A stretch of DNA of 64,000 nucleotides from Gloeobacter kilaueensis JS1 (GCF_000484535.1 NC_022600.1:3906001-3970000), one strand, 5' to 3'. Shown: positions 38,608-48,465, numbered from the stretch's first letter. Numbers and translations: made by a program. Notes: generated by a model from the sequence alone, not told the origin.

Positions 38608-39002
38608 AGGAGCGTCCTCAACTCGTTCGACTATTGTAGATGCTCGTTGGGCTTACTAAGGAACTGGAAGATCTAATCCCCCAACCCCCTTCCCAACAGT
38701 GAAGGGAAGTCAGACAAGTCTGAAACTAACTTCACCCATCCCCCCTGCAGCCCAGTTACAGTGAACCCCCCCTCTTCTTCCCTGCCCAGCGGGGGCAGGG
38801 GAGGAGAGCGGGGGGCAGGGGGGGTGTGGAGGGGTGGGGGACATTTGTTAGAAGTACCCAAAAAGGCGATTGAAGCTCTTGAATAGAATGAGCAGCACCA
38901 GAAAGTCTGCTCGCAACACTCCAGCCCAGAGCCTTATGCTTTTTTAGCCAAGATATTAACGAGAATAAAGTTTAAGACGCTTCTAGCAATAGTGTGTCCG
39001 TG
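38608..39002. repeat. Intergenic region with a G-rich imperfect hairpin repeat
   Basis: A 395-bp stretch without a credible gene. From about 38673 to 38845 it is made of C- and G-runs. CCCTGCCC (38780-38787) and GGGCAGGG (38793-38800) form the core of a long imperfect hairpin, roughly 38766-38815. It is followed on the + strand by at least four G-runs of 4-7, which could form a G-quadruplex. The pattern resembles dispersed intergenic repeats in cyanobacteria. A 62-codon minus-strand open frame here (Pro/Leu-rich) looks spurious. Confidence 0.5.
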
Positions 39003-40487
39003 TCATCGTGCAGAAGCACTCTGGGAAGAGGGCGACGGGCTGTAGCGCTTGATAAACGCAGCGATGCGCGTATAAGTGTCTACGACATTCTCGACTCGAG
39101 TCGTCTGATGCCCTTCGTTCTCATACACCTTCCACTCGATAGGCAACCGTAATTTCCTTCCTGCTGCAACCACCTGTCGCAGTTCGCCGACAGGGGCACG
39201 GGGATCCTTGCCGCCAGAAATCAGCAGCAGGGGAGCTTTCATTCTGCTCAGGAAGTTGATGGGCGATCTATCGCTCCACAGATTCCGATTGCGCACGGGG
39301 TCGCCCATCTTCAGAGCAAAGTACTCCCAAATTGCCGGATCGGTGCCCTTCTTGAACGAAAACCAGTTGACAAAGGGAACTTCTGCCACGCCGGCTGCCC
39401 AAAGATTGGGATATTTGGTCAGGCCCATCATCGTCAGATACCCGCCGTAGCTACCGCCCATCAGTACCAGTTTTTTGGGATTGACGTAGCCTGTCTGGGA
39501 TATCCACTGGGCAGCGGAGACGACATCGCGCAGATCACCGCCGCCCAGATCGAAGCGATTCGCGTCGTGAAAGCGGCTACCGTAACCCGTCGAGCCACGG
39601 TAGTTCGGAACGATCAGAACATACCCCTGATTCACCAAATACTGCACCGTGCGTCCGAACTGGTTGCGGTACTGATAGTTAGGACCACCGTGAACATAGA
39701 CAATCGCAGGATGGGTGCGATCGCGCTGGAGGTTATGGGGAACGTAAACGTAGGCCGACAGTTTCCACTTGCCATCTGCGCTGGGAAAATGAACAAGCGT
39801 GGGCTCCACCATGTCCTCTGAGCGCACAGCCCCAACTAGAGAATAGGTAAGCTGGCTTGCTCGCTGGTGCTCCAGATCGTACACCCACACATTCTCTGGG
39901 GATTGCGGACCATTGTGGTAGAACATGAGATACTCTCCGTCGGGGGAGAAAGCCGAGGCGGTAACGTCAGTCCACTTCGATCCCGGTAGATCATTCACCC
40001 CAGGCGGCAGGGGAAGTTTGTCCAATTTTTTGGAGCGCAGGTCGTACAGATAACCATCACCGCTGCCATCTTCGTTGATGGTCAGCGCGACGAACTGCCC
40101 ATCCGGTGAAAAACCTCCCGCCAGCGCATCCCAGTCTTGCCGGGTCAACCATTGTAACTGCCCATCATCCACGCCAAGGAGAGCCACATTGTTGTATCCA
40201 TTCAGGGCGTTGGAGGTGATCGAAAGTTGTTTACCATCCGGCGACCAGCCACCGATCTGGTAGACGCATTCAGCGCAAGGGGGGGTGAGTCTTTTACGCT
40301 GGCCCGTTGCGACATCGGAGACGTAAATAGCAGTAAACTTCGTACCGGTATAATCGCCCACAGCGTAGGCAATAAATTGACCGTTGGGCGACCAGTAAGG
40401 TCTGAAGACAACTTGATTCGCAGGCGTGCCGCTGGTGAGATGACGAGTTTTGCGGCTAGTGCAGATGGGCTGAAAAGAGCTGGTAGT

Positions 40488-41698
40488 TCATACCTGCAAA
40501 GGCTTGCCCTGGTGGGTCCACTTGAACGGCTTCGCCCATTCCAGGTTGTAATACTCAATAAAGGCCCACACCCGCTCGCGCAACTCCTCAACTGAGCGGA
40601 ACGAGCTACGCCTGAGCACTTTGCGTGCCAAGATCGATAGCCACATCTCGACTTGATTGAGCCAGGAGGCATGTTTGGGTGTGTAGTGCAAAACAACTCG
40701 GTGCTTCGGATCGCTCAGGTATGCCTGTCGGCTGGCCATCGACTTGAGGATGCCGCTTTTGCCTTTGCGCCCCAACTTCTCAGAGCTACCCTCCACAGCA
40801 GCGACTAACCGCACCAGCAACTCAGACTGATGAATGTTGAGATTGTCCACCACAAAGTGCCAGCGCACAGCCTCAGGACGGGTGCCCATCGCCAGCACCA
40901 AAGAAAGAGCGAAGTCTTCTTCTGCACGGGTGGGAGCGGCAAACGGCGCGACAAGTTGGCCACTGGCCACCTCCCGATGAATAATCAGAGACAGCGTGCC
41001 GTGACGAATGTACTCAAACTCCTGCTTCTCAGGCGCTCCTGGCCGCATTGGCTTGTCTGGATGCAGACGCTCCAGTGCTTGCACTGCGGTCATTTCATCA
41101 CTGCTGAAAACTACTTCTCCCGCCGCTTGCAGGGCGGGTGCCTGTTGGTAAAGTGCGCAGATGTGCTGCACTTTAGGTTCAAAGTTCTCGTCTTTTAGCG
41201 CGGTGAGCCAGCCCCGGACGCGGTGGGGTTGGAGATCCCCTTTTTGAGTAGGCGCAAGGCATGACGCGGCGAAATTGAAGGCAGGATGCCACGGGCCACG
41301 ATTTCTTTGGCGATTTCGCTGCCAGACCACTGAGTAATCGGGCGGCCTGATTTTTCTGGCGCTTCACACGCTAGAGCGACAATCTGACAAAACTGCTCCG
41401 GGCTAATAGCAGACTTCTTGCCTGCTCTGGGGGCATCGGCCAGTCGCTCCTCAATGCTGAGATCTGGCAGTGGGATGGCCGCAACAGCCAGCCAGCGGCT
41501 GCGCCAAAAGCGCACGGCATCGGGGTCCGTGTCGTGAGCGTGTGCCACCTGGGAGTTATTGAGGCCGTCGGCGCAACCAAGAATGAGTTTGGCTCTCCAG
41601 GCTAGCTGTTGGGGGGTGCTGTGTTTGGTTGAGAATTTCTGCAGAGCTGAGCGGACATCTTCAGCAAGCACCAGAGCGGGTGGTTTGGGTCCAGGCAT
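40488..41698 (-). CDS. IS630-family DDE transposase, made by -1 frameshifting
   Basis: Frame A starts at 41698 and has helix-turn-helix features ([38 protein letters not shown]). Frame B is one base back and holds the catalytic core: [26 protein letters not shown] and [11 protein letters not shown] supply the D, D and E of the DDE triad. Alone, frame A ends after [10 protein letters not shown]...; the family sequence continues from LLKK into [11 protein letters not shown] in frame B. The switch site C AAA AAG is at 41240-41246, followed by GGGG. A joined product would be about 403 residues. Confidence 0.85.
41240..41246 (-). other. Slippery heptamer for -1 frameshift
   Basis: On the minus strand the sequence C AAA AAG is in register with frame A codons (Lys-Lys) and is followed by GGGGATC. 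Slipping back one base gives GGG GAT CTC in frame B, matching the protein continuation expected for IS630 transposases. A similar A6G-type signal is used by many insertion sequences. Confidence 0.75.
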
Positions 41699-42334
41699 GA
41701 GTGGTTACCGAAATCCTGCCTACAAACTACCAGACTGACTCAGCCCACCTGCACTAGATACATCCATCAAATCGATTTCGTAGGTGGAAGAGGTCTTCGG
41801 TTTGACGTTGTAGGCGATAGTTCTTCCATCCGGCGACCAGATCGCCGTCTCCTCCGAGATGCCAGGTGTAGCAGTCAAATTGATGGCCTGTCCCGTTGAA
41901 ATCGAATACAGGAACAGATCGAATACTTCGTCGCCATCCCGGTCGGAGGCGTACACGATGAAGTTACGATCCGGTGACCAGGCGGGGCTGGTCTGGCGCT
42001 GGTCGGACACGGTTAACTGCTGTGGCCAGCCACCTGCGATCCCGACTGTCCACAGATTTTCTCTGCCTGAAATATTGGTAATAAAAGCAACCGAGCGGCC
42101 ATCCGGCGACCAGACAGCTTCGCCTAGATAGCGACTCAAGTACAACTGCGCGAGGTTGAAGAAACGTTGGTCTGGTTTGGTCTGACTTACAACCGAGGAA
42201 GGATCGCTGGGCGTCCATGTCCCTGCAGTTTGGGCAGCGACCGAAAAAGGGCTATTCCCAACCCTTACCAGAATCAGGGACAACAGTAGAAAGGCAAATC
42301 GCTTCAACGAAGGCATAGCAGTACCAGCCCAGTG

Positions 42335-42730
42335 CTAGCGGGTGGTGAGATAGCGCAGGGCAATAACGATTAAAAAGATGCCGAAGGCGCGCTTGACGAC
42401 GATATCGGGCAAAGCCAGGGTGAGGCGGGCACCGAAGAAGCTGCCCACCGTCAGCCCCACTACCAGGAGCAGAGCCGCCGGGATATTGACCTGGCCATTT
42501 TTGTAGTACTCGAGCACGCCAAAAAGACCGAAGGGGAGCAGCAGAGCCGCAAGAGACGTGCCGGTGGCCATCTTGGTGCCAAAGCCGACGATGAACATCA
42601 TCGCCGGGACCATGATCGCCCCACCGCCGATGCCGAACATGCCCGCCAGCACCCCGGCCACCAGCCCCAGCCCGGCGAGGGAGACTATCTGCAGACTGCT
42701 CAAAGTTTCACCCACTTTGTACATGCGCAA
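42335..42730 (-). CDS. TauE/SafE-family membrane permease, short form
   Basis: A 131-residue protein with about four TM helices and the family opening (GLVAGVLAGMFGIGGGAIMVPAMM, then GTSLAALLLPFGLFG). Full-length TauE proteins have 7-8 helices (about 250 residues), so this is a half-size unit that would have to dimerise. The family exports sulfite, sulfoacetate or related anions. It is divergent from the SNF2 gene with only 46 bp between starts. The second in-frame ATG (42724, YKVGETL) is possible. Confidence 0.8.
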   Translation of the reverse strand: MRMYKVGETLSSLQIVSLAGLGLVAGVLAGMFGIGGGAIMVPAMMFIVGFGTKMATGTSLAALLLPFGLFGVLEYYKNGQVNIPAALLLVVGLTVGSFFGARLTLALPDIVVKRAFGIFLIVIALRYLTTR

Positions 42731-42776
42731 TTAATTATGCACTGCGCTGGCGGTGCGAGAGGCGTAAAATAGCGTC

Positions 42777-45700
42777 ATGGCGATATTGCACGGTAACTGG
42801 GTACACCAGCCCCCCCGCGCTGGGTTTTTCCTATGGGCAGAAACCTGGCGGCAGGTACCCAGGCGGCGCAAGCGCGACGAGCAACCGGCCATTCATCCCT
42901 ACGCCCTCGATCTGGCCGAGTTGTTGCAACATCTGAGCGAACAGTTTCCGGTCCTGCAGTTGCGGACAAGCAAGCCTGCCAGCCAGACCCTCGTGCTGCC
43001 CTCGACCCTCGAAAATGTGCTCTACTCGGCAAGCCCACCGCCGGAGACAGGCAAGGTGGCTCTGGAAGTGTGGGTGGTGGAGGGGCTTTGGCTCGATGCG
43101 CCCCAGGCGTTCGAGTTGCTCTTGAACGTGCCTCTGGGGAGTACAGATACTTCGATCGGCAACGACCTGCGCTTCTGGTCGCAGTGCGCCCGCTGGGTGC
43201 TCGATCTGATGGTGCGCGCCAAGTACCTGCCCAGTCTTGAGGTGCATAACGGCGATGGAGCCGTGGCCCGCTGGCGGCCCCTGCTCGACAGCGCCGGCGA
43301 TCAGGCGCGCCTCAAAGATTTTGCGGCTCGCCTGCCGGATGCCTGCCGCTCGGCGACGCCGGAGGTGGCCCCGGTCGATCTGGTGCGGTCATTTCTGGAA
43401 GCTGTCCTCGATGCGCGGGTGCGCGCATTGCTCTCAAGCGAGCCGCCCGATCCGCGCACGCTGCCGGGGGGGGCGGTCCGTCCCTGGCTGCAGGCGCTCG
43501 CAAGCCCCCAGCCGCAGCTAAGAGCCTGCGACGCGGCGACGGTGGAGCTATCGGAGATTCTAAGCAGCTGGGAAGCGCCCCTGCGCTACCAGGGCCGGGT
43601 GCGCACGGGCTTTGTGCTCGAACCGCCCGAGGGCGCTGAGCGCTCCTGGGCGCTGAATTTTAAGTTGCGGTTGGGAGACGATCCGGCGGCTCCCCTGCTC
43701 GATGCGGTTCAAGTCTGGGCGCTGCCGGGGGACGAGCAGGAGACGTTTTTAGCGGGACTCGGCCTCGCCTCGCGCATCTTCGCTCCGATCGAGCGCGGAT
43801 TACTGGTGCCCCAGCCGGAGCGCTGCACCCTCAGCACCCCCGAGGCGTTTCAATTTCTCAAGGCTGCGACCTGGCGGCTGCGCGAGAGCGGCTTCGACGT
43901 GCTGTTACCCGACAGCCTCTCGGAGATGGGCGCGCTGCGCAACCGCCTCGGCCTCAAGCTCGAAGCGGTCTCAGGCCGCAACGCCAATGTCAGCCCCGGC
44001 CTCGGGATGCAGAGCCTGCTCAATTTTCGCTGGGAGCTGTCGCTGGGGGGCCAGCCCATCAGCCGCGAGCAATTCGAGCGGCTGGCCGCCACCGCCGAAC
44101 CTCTGGTCAAGGTCGATAGTGCCTGGGTCGAACTGCGCCCCCAGGACGTGCGCGCTGCCCGCAAATTTTTTGAGACGCGACAAGATCAAGTCGGATTGTC
44201 GCTGGAGCACGTCCTGCGCCTGGGCTTCGGCGATGCCCAGACGATCGCGGGACTACCTATCGTCAACTTCGACAGTTCCGGCCCGATCCAGCAACTGCTG
44301 GAGACGCTCACAGACCAGCGCAAGCTCAAGCCCATCGACGAACCGCCTGGTTTTCGCGGCACCCTGCGCCCCTATCAAAAACTGGGCGTCGGCTGGCTCA
44401 GCTTCCTGCAGCAGTGGGGCCTGGGAGCCTGTCTGGCCGATGACATGGGCCTGGGTAAGACGATCGAGATGATCGCGATGCTGTTGCACCTCAAGGCCAG
44501 GCAAGAACTGGATGGGCCGGTGCTGCTCATCTGTCCCACCTCGGTGATGGGCAACTGGGAGCGGGAGGTGAGAAAATTTGCCCCCGAGCTAAAAGTGCAT
44601 GTCCATCACGGGGCGCGGCGGCCCAAGGGCCGCAACTTCGTCGAAATGGCTGCCAGGACCAACGTCGTCGTAAGTAGCTACGCCCTGGTGCAGCGCGACA
44701 GCCGCGACCTCAAGCGCGTCGAGTGGCTGGGGCTGGTCCTCGATGAAGCGCAAAATATCAAAAATCCCGAGGCCAAGCAGACCCAGGCGATCCGCGAACT
44801 CACCGCTAGATTTCGGATCGCCCTCACCGGCACGCCGGTCGAAAATCGCCTTGCAGAACTGTGGTCGATCCTCGATTTCCTCAACCCCGGCTATCTGGGA
44901 GCGCGCAACTTCTTCCAGCGCCGCTTCGCGGTGCCCATCGAAAAGTACGGCGATCGCGCCTCCGCGAACGCCCTGCGCGCTCTGGTCCAGCCTTTTATCC
45001 TGCGGCGGCTCAAATCCGACCCGCAAATTATTCAAGATCTGCCCGAAAAGCAGGAGACGAACGTCTTCTGTCCGCTCACTGCCGAGCAGGCCGCCCTCTA
45101 CGAGCGGGTAGTCAACGAGTCGCTCACCAAGATCGAAAGTAGCACCGGCATCCAGCGGCGGGGGGCTGTGCTCGCCACCCTGGTCAAGCTCAAGCAGGTC
45201 TGCAACCACCCGAGCCATTACCTGGGCGACGCCGAACCGCTCGGCGAGCGCTCCGGCAAACTGCGGCGATTGGAGGAGATGCTCGAAGAGGTCTTAGCCG
45301 ACGAGGAGCGGGCCTTGATCTTTACGCAGTTCGCCGAGTGGGGCCACCTGCTGCAGGCGCATCTGAGCCGCCAGTTGGGTTCTGAGGTCTTTTTTCTGTT
45401 TGGCGGGACGAGCAAAAACCAGCGCGAGGCGATGATCGACCGCTTCCAGCGCGATCCCCAGGCACCGCGCATCTTTATTCTGTCTTTGAAGGCGGGGGGC
45501 GTCGGCCTCAACCTCACCCGCGCCAACCACGTCTTCCACTTCGATCGCTGGTGGAACCCGGCGGTCGAAAACCAGGCTACCGACCGCGTCTTTCGTATCG
45601 GTCAGACCAAAAATGTCCAGGTCTACAAGTTCGTCTGCACGGGCACGCTTGAGGAGCGGATCAGCGCCCTCATCGAGAGCAAAAAAGCCCTTGCCGAGCA

Positions 45701-45809
45701 GGTGGTGAGCGCCGGTGAAAACTGGCTCTCTGAGATGAGCACCGACCAGTTGCGGCAGTTGCTGGTGCTCGATCGATCAGAAATTGTCGATACCGACGAG
45801 GGAGAATAA
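42777..45809 (+). CDS. SNF2-family DEAD/DEAH helicase
   Basis: A 1010-residue protein with an N-terminal cyanobacterial/actinobacterial SNF2-associated region (MAILHGNWVHQ, FFLWAETW) and a C-terminal SNF2 motor. Motif I is DMGLGKT (Lys561), motif II is DEAQ (656-659), then LTGTPVENRLAELWSILDFL. The second RecA lobe carries LSLKAGGVGLNLTRANHVFHFDRWWNPAVENQATDRVFRIGQ. SNF2 proteins translocate on double-stranded DNA and displace bound proteins, including RNA polymerase for RapA. Its stop overlaps the start of the SWIM gene (TAATG), so the two are coupled. Confidence 0.93.
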   Translation: MAILHGNWVHQPPRAGFFLWAETWRQVPRRRKRDEQPAIHPYALDLAELLQHLSEQFPVLQLRTSKPASQTLVLPSTLENVLYSASPPPETGKVALEVWVVEGLWLDAPQAFELLLNVPLGSTDTSIGNDLRFWSQCARWVLDLMVRAKYLPSLEVHNGDGAVARWRPLLDSAGDQARLKDFAARLPDACRSATPEVAPVDLVRSFLEAVLDARVRALLSSEPPDPRTLPGGAVRPWLQALASPQPQLRACDAATVELSEILSSWEAPLRYQGRVRTGFVLEPPEGAERSWALNFKLRLGDDPAAPLLDAVQVWALPGDEQETFLAGLGLASRIFAPIERGLLVPQPERCTLSTPEAFQFLKAATWRLRESGFDVLLPDSLSEMGALRNRLGLKLEAVSGRNANVSPGLGMQSLLNFRWELSLGGQPISREQFERLAATAEPLVKVDSAWVELRPQDVRAARKFFETRQDQVGLSLEHVLRLGFGDAQTIAGLPIVNFDSSGPIQQLLETLTDQRKLKPIDEPPGFRGTLRPYQKLGVGWLSFLQQWGLGACLADDMGLGKTIEMIAMLLHLKARQELDGPVLLICPTSVMGNWEREVRKFAPELKVHVHHGARRPKGRNFVEMAARTNVVVSSYALVQRDSRDLKRVEWLGLVLDEAQNIKNPEAKQTQAIRELTARFRIALTGTPVENRLAELWSILDFLNPGYLGARNFFQRRFAVPIEKYGDRASANALRALVQPFILRRLKSDPQIIQDLPEKQETNVFCPLTAEQAALYERVVNESLTKIESSTGIQRRGAVLATLVKLKQVCNHPSHYLGDAEPLGERSGKLRRLEEMLEEVLADEERALIFTQFAEWGHLLQAHLSRQLGSEVFFLFGGTSKNQREAMIDRFQRDPQAPRIFILSLKAGGVGLNLTRANHVFHFDRWWNPAVENQATDRVFRIGQTKNVQVYKFVCTGTLEERISALIESKKALAEQVVSAGENWLSEMSTDQLRQLLVLDRSEIVDTDEGE

Positions 45810-46630
45810 TGAGCGATCTGGTCAAGCCGGGGCAGGAAGCGGCTCCCAAAGTTTTCGCCAGCCAGTGGTGGGCGCAACGGTGGATCGATGTGCTCGAATC
45901 GTTTGGCTGGACGCAGCGGCTGGCGCGGGGGCGCAACTATGCGCGGGGCGGCAACGTGCTTGCGATGGAATTTCAAGGCTCGAAGGTCAAGGCAAAGGTC
46001 CAGGGCACCGCCCCCGCCCCCTACGACGTGACGCTCTTTCTCGATCGCTTCAGCGACGAGCAGTGGAACGAGGTGATCGAGACGCTGGCGGGCCAGGCCA
46101 TCTTTGCGGCCAAGTTGCTCGCAGGCGAGATGCCCCAGAATATCGAAGAAGCCTTTATCGCAAGCGGCCTCAGTCTGTTTCCCTTCAACAAGTGGGACAT
46201 CCACAGCAACTGCTCCTGCCCGGATTCGGCCAACCCCTGCAAGCACATCGCTGCGGTCTACTACCTGATGGGCGAGCGCTTCGATCAAGATCCCTTCGTA
46301 CTCTTTGCTCTAAGGGGCCGCAGCCGCCCGCAGATTCTCCAGCGCCTGCGCGAATTGCGCGGCAGCAAGAGTCCCGACAACAAAGAATCCCTCGCCCCAG
46401 TGGCAGAGCAACCGGCGGTCCCGCCCCTTGAGAGTGCGCACTTCTGGGAGTTGAGGGGCGACCTCGATCCGTCGCTGGTGGCGATCGTGCCGCCGCCTTC
46501 GCAGGAGACAGTCCTCGACGTGCTCGGTCCACCGCCCATCGAAGGGGCGGAGCCGACGGTCAACTTCTTAAAAGGCGCTTATACCCAGGCACGCGACTGG
46601 GCGATGGGGGCGGCTCTGGGCGGTAGCTAA
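45809..46630 (+). CDS. SWIM zinc-finger protein
   Basis: A 273-residue protein whose SWIM motif is C135-S-C137-x6-C144-x-H146 (CSCPDSANPCKH), a zinc-binding module for DNA or protein contacts. The N-terminus (FASQWWAQRWIDVLESFGW, YARGGNVLAMEFQGSKVKAKVQG) is the typical region of bacterial SWIM proteins paired with SNF2 helicases. The start overlaps the stop of the upstream helicase gene. The two probably act as a complex in repair or transcription-linked processes. The C-terminal Pro/Ala-rich half is divergent. Confidence 0.9.
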   Translation: MSDLVKPGQEAAPKVFASQWWAQRWIDVLESFGWTQRLARGRNYARGGNVLAMEFQGSKVKAKVQGTAPAPYDVTLFLDRFSDEQWNEVIETLAGQAIFAAKLLAGEMPQNIEEAFIASGLSLFPFNKWDIHSNCSCPDSANPCKHIAAVYYLMGERFDQDPFVLFALRGRSRPQILQRLRELRGSKSPDNKESLAPVAEQPAVPPLESAHFWELRGDLDPSLVAIVPPPSQETVLDVLGPPPIEGAEPTVNFLKGAYTQARDWAMGAALGGS

Positions 46631-46632
46631 GA

Positions 46633-47703
46633 TCACTCTTCGCTTTGCATCACCTGTGAGAGGTGGTCGCTCGTGGCCTGTACCGAGGCGATCGCCCGGT
46701 CGTAGGGCAGTCGGGTCGGACCGAGCACGCCCACCGAACCGACCGGCGTCTCGTTGCGGTAGTAGGTGCTGCTCACCAGCGAGCAGAACTGCATCGGCTC
46801 CAGCGGGTTGTCCGCCCCGATGCGCACGACGATCTGGCGGCCCTGGTGCTGCTCTGGGGTAATCAGCGACCCGATGCGCTCGCGCTCGACTTCAAGGAGC
46901 TGCACGATTGCCTGGATGCGCTCCGGCTCGGCAAACTCCGGCTGCTTGAGAATTTCGCCGACGCCGCTTACAAATAGCTGCCCGGTCGGCGGCTGCAGGA
47001 CCCGCTGTAAAAGCGCGATGAGGCCGCGCAAAAATTCGGCGTACCAGTGGTATTCGCCGCCCATCGCCCCGACCACCGCCGGGTCCAGCTCGCCCACCAT
47101 CCGGTTCTGTAGCTGGATATTCAGGTAATTGTTGAGCGCTTCGAGCTGCTCAGCCATCTCCGGCTGGGGCAGATCGAGCAAAAACGAGCGCGTCTGGAGG
47201 GCGTCGGTGACGACGATCACCAGTGCCCGCCCTTCGCCGATATGAACGATCTGCAGGTGCCGCACACAGACGAGCGCGCTCTGGGGAGCGGTAATGAGGG
47301 CCACACAGCCGCTCAAGGTGGCAAGCAATCGCGTCGCCCCCTGCAACAGACTCTCAAGGTCGCGCCGCTCGGCAAGATTTTCAGCCAGCGCCGAGCGCAT
47401 CCGCTGCACCAGTTCGGTCGGCGGTGCGATCAGCTCGTCTACGTACACCCGGTAGCCAGAGTCAGACGGAATGCGTCCGGCACTGGTATGGGGCTGGAAG
47501 AGAAGACCCCAGCTCTCGAGTACCGACATTGCGTTGCGGATCGTCGCCGAACTCAGTCCAAAATTGTATTGTTGGGTGATCATCTTCGAGCCCACCGGCT
47601 CGGCGGTGTCGATGTAGCACTTGACCGTCGCGTGCAAAATCTGCTTATAGCGATCGCTCAGTGTAAGTTTCGAGTGCAACGAATAAAAGGAGTGGCTGTT
47701 CAC
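46633..47703 (-). CDS. hrcA: Heat-inducible transcription repressor HrcA
   Basis: A 356-residue protein with the HrcA winged-helix start (LTLSDRYKQILHATVKCYIDTAEPVGSKMI, FGLSSATIRNAMSVLESWGLLFQPHTSAGRIPSDSGYRVYVD) and the GAF-like and C-terminal regions (ANPLEPMQFCSLVSSTYYRNETPVGSVGVLGPTRLPYDRAI type). HrcA binds CIRCE operators of groE/dnaK genes and is aided by GroEL. The start is GTG at 47703. I see no CIRCE (TTAGCACTC-N9-GAGTGCTAA) in its own 184-bp upstream gap, so it appears not autoregulated that way. No chaperone gene is adjacent. Confidence 0.95.
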   Translation of the reverse strand: MNSHSFYSLHSKLTLSDRYKQILHATVKCYIDTAEPVGSKMITQQYNFGLSSATIRNAMSVLESWGLLFQPHTSAGRIPSDSGYRVYVDELIAPPTELVQRMRSALAENLAERRDLESLLQGATRLLATLSGCVALITAPQSALVCVRHLQIVHIGEGRALVIVVTDALQTRSFLLDLPQPEMAEQLEALNNYLNIQLQNRMVGELDPAVVGAMGGEYHWYAEFLRGLIALLQRVLQPPTGQLFVSGVGEILKQPEFAEPERIQAIVQLLEVERERIGSLITPEQHQGRQIVVRIGADNPLEPMQFCSLVSSTYYRNETPVGSVGVLGPTRLPYDRAIASVQATSDHLSQVMQSEE

Positions 47704-47887
47704 GCTATCTACCTGCAGATCTCACCTGATAGGACTAATTTTAGCGGCCTGTCAAGGAATGTTACTCCGATCTTGCTACACTGTTGCCCAACCTTCGTTG
47801 CAATATTCCATCGGTGCCGCCGTTCGTACGTGTGCATCCTGTCCCTGGCCTGGGGGGTAAATAATTAACTGTATATTTTGATAATGG

Positions 47888-48247
47888 ATGGCGAAGATAC
47901 TGGTAATCGAAGATGAACCGGTGAGCCGCAAACTCCTGCGGATGGTCTTATCCCTAGCCGCTCATGAAGTGCTCGAAGCGCAAGACGGTCTGAGTGGTAT
48001 GGATTTAGCGGCCCGCAATCAGCCTGATCTGATCGTACTGGATCTGACGTTGCCCCATCTGGACGGCTGGGCAGTACTGGCCCGCCTGCGGGAGCAGGGG
48101 GTGACAGCGCCGGTGGTGGCCGTCACGGGCCACGCTCTGGTAGGCGATCGCGAGCGGATTCTGGCGGCTGGTTTCGATGGATACATGAGCAAACCGATCG
48201 ACGTGAGAACCTTTAATCAAGCGCTGGAGGCTTATCTGCCATGCTAA
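47888..48247 (+). CDS. Single-domain response regulator (CheY-like receiver)
   Basis: A 119-residue receiver domain alone: acidic pair ED (9-10) at the N-terminus, phosphorylatable Asp in LIVLDLTLP (about residue 52), Thr in VVAVTGH and Lys in MSKPID. There is no output domain, so it should pass a signal to other proteins. Its stop overlaps the next gene's start by 7 bp (ATGCTAA), and a third gene overlaps that one, so the trio is a tight translational unit. An ATG at 47884 is out of frame. Confidence 0.9.
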   Translation: MAKILVIEDEPVSRKLLRMVLSLAAHEVLEAQDGLSGMDLAARNQPDLIVLDLTLPHLDGWAVLARLREQGVTAPVVAVTGHALVGDRERILAAGFDGYMSKPIDVRTFNQALEAYLPC

Positions 48248-48465
48248 AGACCGCCGTCAAATCCGCCTCGACGCGGGATCTGCGCCACGACATCGGCGAA
48301 CCTCTGCTGGCGATTCGGCTCTATGCCCAGGTTCTGCGCTCCGGCGACGCGCTCGATCCGCGCCTGTCCGAGACGTTGCTTGAGGCGATCGAAGAGCAGG
48401 CGGTTACGCTTCAGCGACGCCTAGAGGAGGTACTAGGCGATGCCCTGTCAAATCCTTATCGTTGA
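48241..48465 (+). CDS. Lone H-box (DHp-like) small protein
   Basis: A 74-residue protein with the phospho-acceptor H-box: DLRHDIGEPLLAIRLYAQVL, with His16 and Pro21 in the spacing of the HisKA consensus HExxxPL. The rest is predicted helical (ETLLEAIEEQAVTLQRRLEEVLG), so two helices could dimerise into a four-helix bundle. It lacks any ATP-binding domain. It lies between two response-regulator genes, overlapping both (7 bp and 26 bp). A phosphotransfer or sequestration role between them is inferred. The match is to motif and context only. Confidence 0.65.
   Translation: MLKTAVKSASTRDLRHDIGEPLLAIRLYAQVLRSGDALDPRLSETLLEAIEEQAVTLQRRLEEVLGDALSNPYR

Larger units (their letters stand above)
40459..41754 (-). 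mobile_element. IS630-family insertion sequence, 1296 bp
   Basis: The ends are imperfect inverted repeats beginning GTGCAG(A/G)TGGGCTGA (40459 rightward, 41754 leftward), with similarity continuing through CTGGTAGTT. It is flanked by TA on both sides (40457-40458, 41755-41756), the two-base target duplication of IS630/Tc1-mariner elements. It carries one transposase in two frames and sits inside an S9 peptidase gene. All parts look intact, so it may be active. Confidence 0.9.
39003..42316 (-). pseudogene. S9 family peptidase split by an IS630-type element
   Basis: The N-terminal part (42316-41757) has a signal peptide and WD40-like propeller repeats (VWSPDGRSVAFITN, AWSPDRNFIVYASD). The C-terminal part (40458-39003) continues the propeller and holds the alpha/beta hydrolase with GGSYGG, GGKDPRAP and GHQTTRV. 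Removing the element at 40459-41754 plus one TA copy joins DVS to SRKTRHLTSG in frame and leaves exactly 672 codons. So the ancestral gene was an intact dipeptidyl-peptidase/acylaminoacyl-peptidase-like secreted enzyme of 671 residues, and the insertion is recent. The fragment from the GTG at 40361 might still be translated but lacks its export signal. Confidence 0.88.

Noticed and set aside
38673-38861. Small minus-strand open frame, Pro/Leu-rich
   Set aside because: It coincides with the G-rich hairpin repeat and has a composition dictated by C/G runs.
47704-47887. CIRCE operator upstream of hrcA
   Set aside because: Looked for TTAGCACTC-N9-GAGTGCTAA on both strands; no match found.
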